A stretch of 5,723 nucleotides of DNA. It comes from Candidatus Wirthbacteria bacterium CG2_30_54_11 (lineage in GTDB: Bacteria; Patescibacteriota; CG2-30-54-11). The first letter of the stretch is position 1. Every line of letters starts with the position of its first letter. Shown one piece after another: positions 5,137 through 5,723 of this stretch. The notes under the pieces were generated by a model. That model searched no databases. It saw only the letters and a program-made list of their open reading frames with translations, and was not told the origin of the DNA. The stretch is taken from assembly GCA_001873755.1 (NCBI GenBank), contig MNZT01000006.1, positions 1 through 5,723 on the forward strand, read 5' to 3'. Position numbers and translations under genes: made by a program.

Positions 5137-5723
5137 ATGCAACGCTTCAATCTCATCGGCCTGCGCAGGTTTTACTACCTCTTCTCCGGTATCATGCTGG
5201 TACCCGGTCTGATCGCCCTTCTCGTCTGGGGTCTGAAACTCGGCATTGATTTCACCGGAGGATCGCTTCTCGAGCTACGTTTCGAACAGAGCGTCGAGGC
5301 AGCTCAGATAGAGACAGAGCTTTCGGCTCTTGGTTTTTCGGGCAGCAGCGTGCAGATATCCAGCGCTTCTACGGCCATGATCCGTACTCGTGCACTGGAA
5401 TCCAGCACTGCGACCGATGCTTCGACGACTGACGCTGCTCAGACCGATACCACAGCTCCTGTCGATCCTGCAGTCGACCAGACGGCCGTCGATACGGCCG
5501 TCGATACGGCCGTCGATACGACTGTCGATACGACTGCTGATACAGCTGCTCAGCAGATACAGACCTCGTCCGGCACGGATGAAAAACGTACTATCATAGA
5601 TGCTTTGATTGGGAAATTCGGGCCGGCTGATGAGGTCAGCTTCCAGTCCATCGGGCCGGTCATCGGCAAAGAACTGACCCAGAAAGCTGTATACGCGGTC
5701 CTGGTCGCTTCTCTCGGCATCAT
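5137..5723 (+). CDS. secF: Protein translocase subunit SecF, N-terminal part (3' end outside window)
   Basis: The first 195 residues of SecF, the partner of SecD. The first membrane segment is about 13-32, followed directly by the conserved GIDFTGGSLLELRF (36-49). The first extracytoplasmic domain continues through IRTRAL (82-87), then resumes at KRTIIDALIGKFGPADEVSF (150-169). The family signature SIGPVIGKELTQKA (171-184) leads into the second membrane segment at the window end. Between about residues 89 and 149 is an insertion rich in Thr, Ala, Asp and Gln, which typical SecF proteins lack; they join these parts with a short turn. Residues 116-135 of the insertion come from a 12-base tandem repeat. 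The reading frame is kept throughout, so the gene is not broken by it. Start: AAGGA (5126-5130), 6 bases before the ATG; the secD stop is 2 bases upstream, indicating one operon and likely coupled translation. Confidence 0.95.
   Translation, partial: MQRFNLIGLRRFYYLFSGIMLVPGLIALLVWGLKLGIDFTGGSLLELRFEQSVEAAQIETELSALGFSGSSVQISSASTAMIRTRALESSTATDASTTDAAQTDTTAPVDPAVDQTAVDTAVDTAVDTTVDTTADTAAQQIQTSSGTDEKRTIIDALIGKFGPADEVSFQSIGPVIGKELTQKAVYAVLVASLGI
5482..5541 (+). repeat. 12-base tandem repeat inside secF
   Basis: Five consecutive 12-base units. Three identical copies of ACGGCCGTCGAT (5482-5517) are followed by two diverged ones, ACGACTGTCGAT (5518-5529) and ACGACTGCTGAT (5530-5541). The unit is in frame and encodes T-A-V-D three times, then T-T-V-D and T-T-A-D. 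Because the unit is a multiple of three, gain or loss of copies would change the length of the extracytoplasmic loop without breaking SecF. The identical copies on one side and diverged ones on the other suggest recent duplication by slippage. Confidence 0.9.

Noticed and set aside
5390..5599. Out-of-frame product with IRPS repeats over the secF insertion.
   Set aside because: The repetition only reflects the 12-base DNA repeat read in another frame; the SecF frame has conserved motifs on both sides.

Overview
The window looks like a chromosomal housekeeping segment of a bacterium using the standard genetic code: TAA and TGA act as stops and Shine-Dalgarno sites are of the usual kind. Gene content is a LytR-CpsA-Psr (LCP) wall-polymer transferase, a Trm11-like (COG1041) methyltransferase, and SecD and SecF as separate genes. 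This suggests an organism with a cell wall and a minimal Sec system. Candidate-phyla (Patescibacteria-like) bacteria fit, but that is an inference from gene repertoire and protein style; no marker here proves a phylum. A few genome-scale expectations also hold: bL27 has no N-terminal extension and tRNA-Leu carries an encoded CCA end.

Layout, left to right. (1) Positions 1-230 hold the last 76 codons of an integrase-core transposase whose body lies outside the window. (2) Positions 231-372 are the leader of the LCP gene. It has a strong extended -10 promoter, a perfect inverted repeat over the -10/start-site region and a hairpin just before the ATG. (3) The LCP gene (373-1884) is followed after 21 bases by tRNA-Leu(UAA) (1906-1996). 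(4) A bidirectional terminator (2006-2036) separates this rightward unit from a leftward operon of the Trm11-like methyltransferase and rpmA (3614 down to 2056). (5) An 89-base divergent intergenic region (3615-3703) carries a near-consensus promoter for secD; its -10 is a self-complementary octamer that may also drive the methyltransferase. (6) secD (3704-5134) and secF (5137 to the window end, incomplete) form an operon with a 2-base gap.

Functionally, secD and secF together encode the proton-driven accessory subcomplex that helps proteins complete Sec translocation. The LCP protein attaches polymers to peptidoglycan at the same membrane. The leftward pair and the tRNA gene serve translation.

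I do not see a defence system, CRISPR array, toxin-antitoxin pair or other clearly undescribed system. The most unusual points are: a roughly 60-residue Thr/Ala/Asp-rich insertion in the first extracytoplasmic domain of SecF, built partly from a 12-base tandem repeat; the methyltransferase motif IV reading SEGYLG instead of a DPPY-type motif; and the symmetric DNA elements at the LCP and secD promoters.
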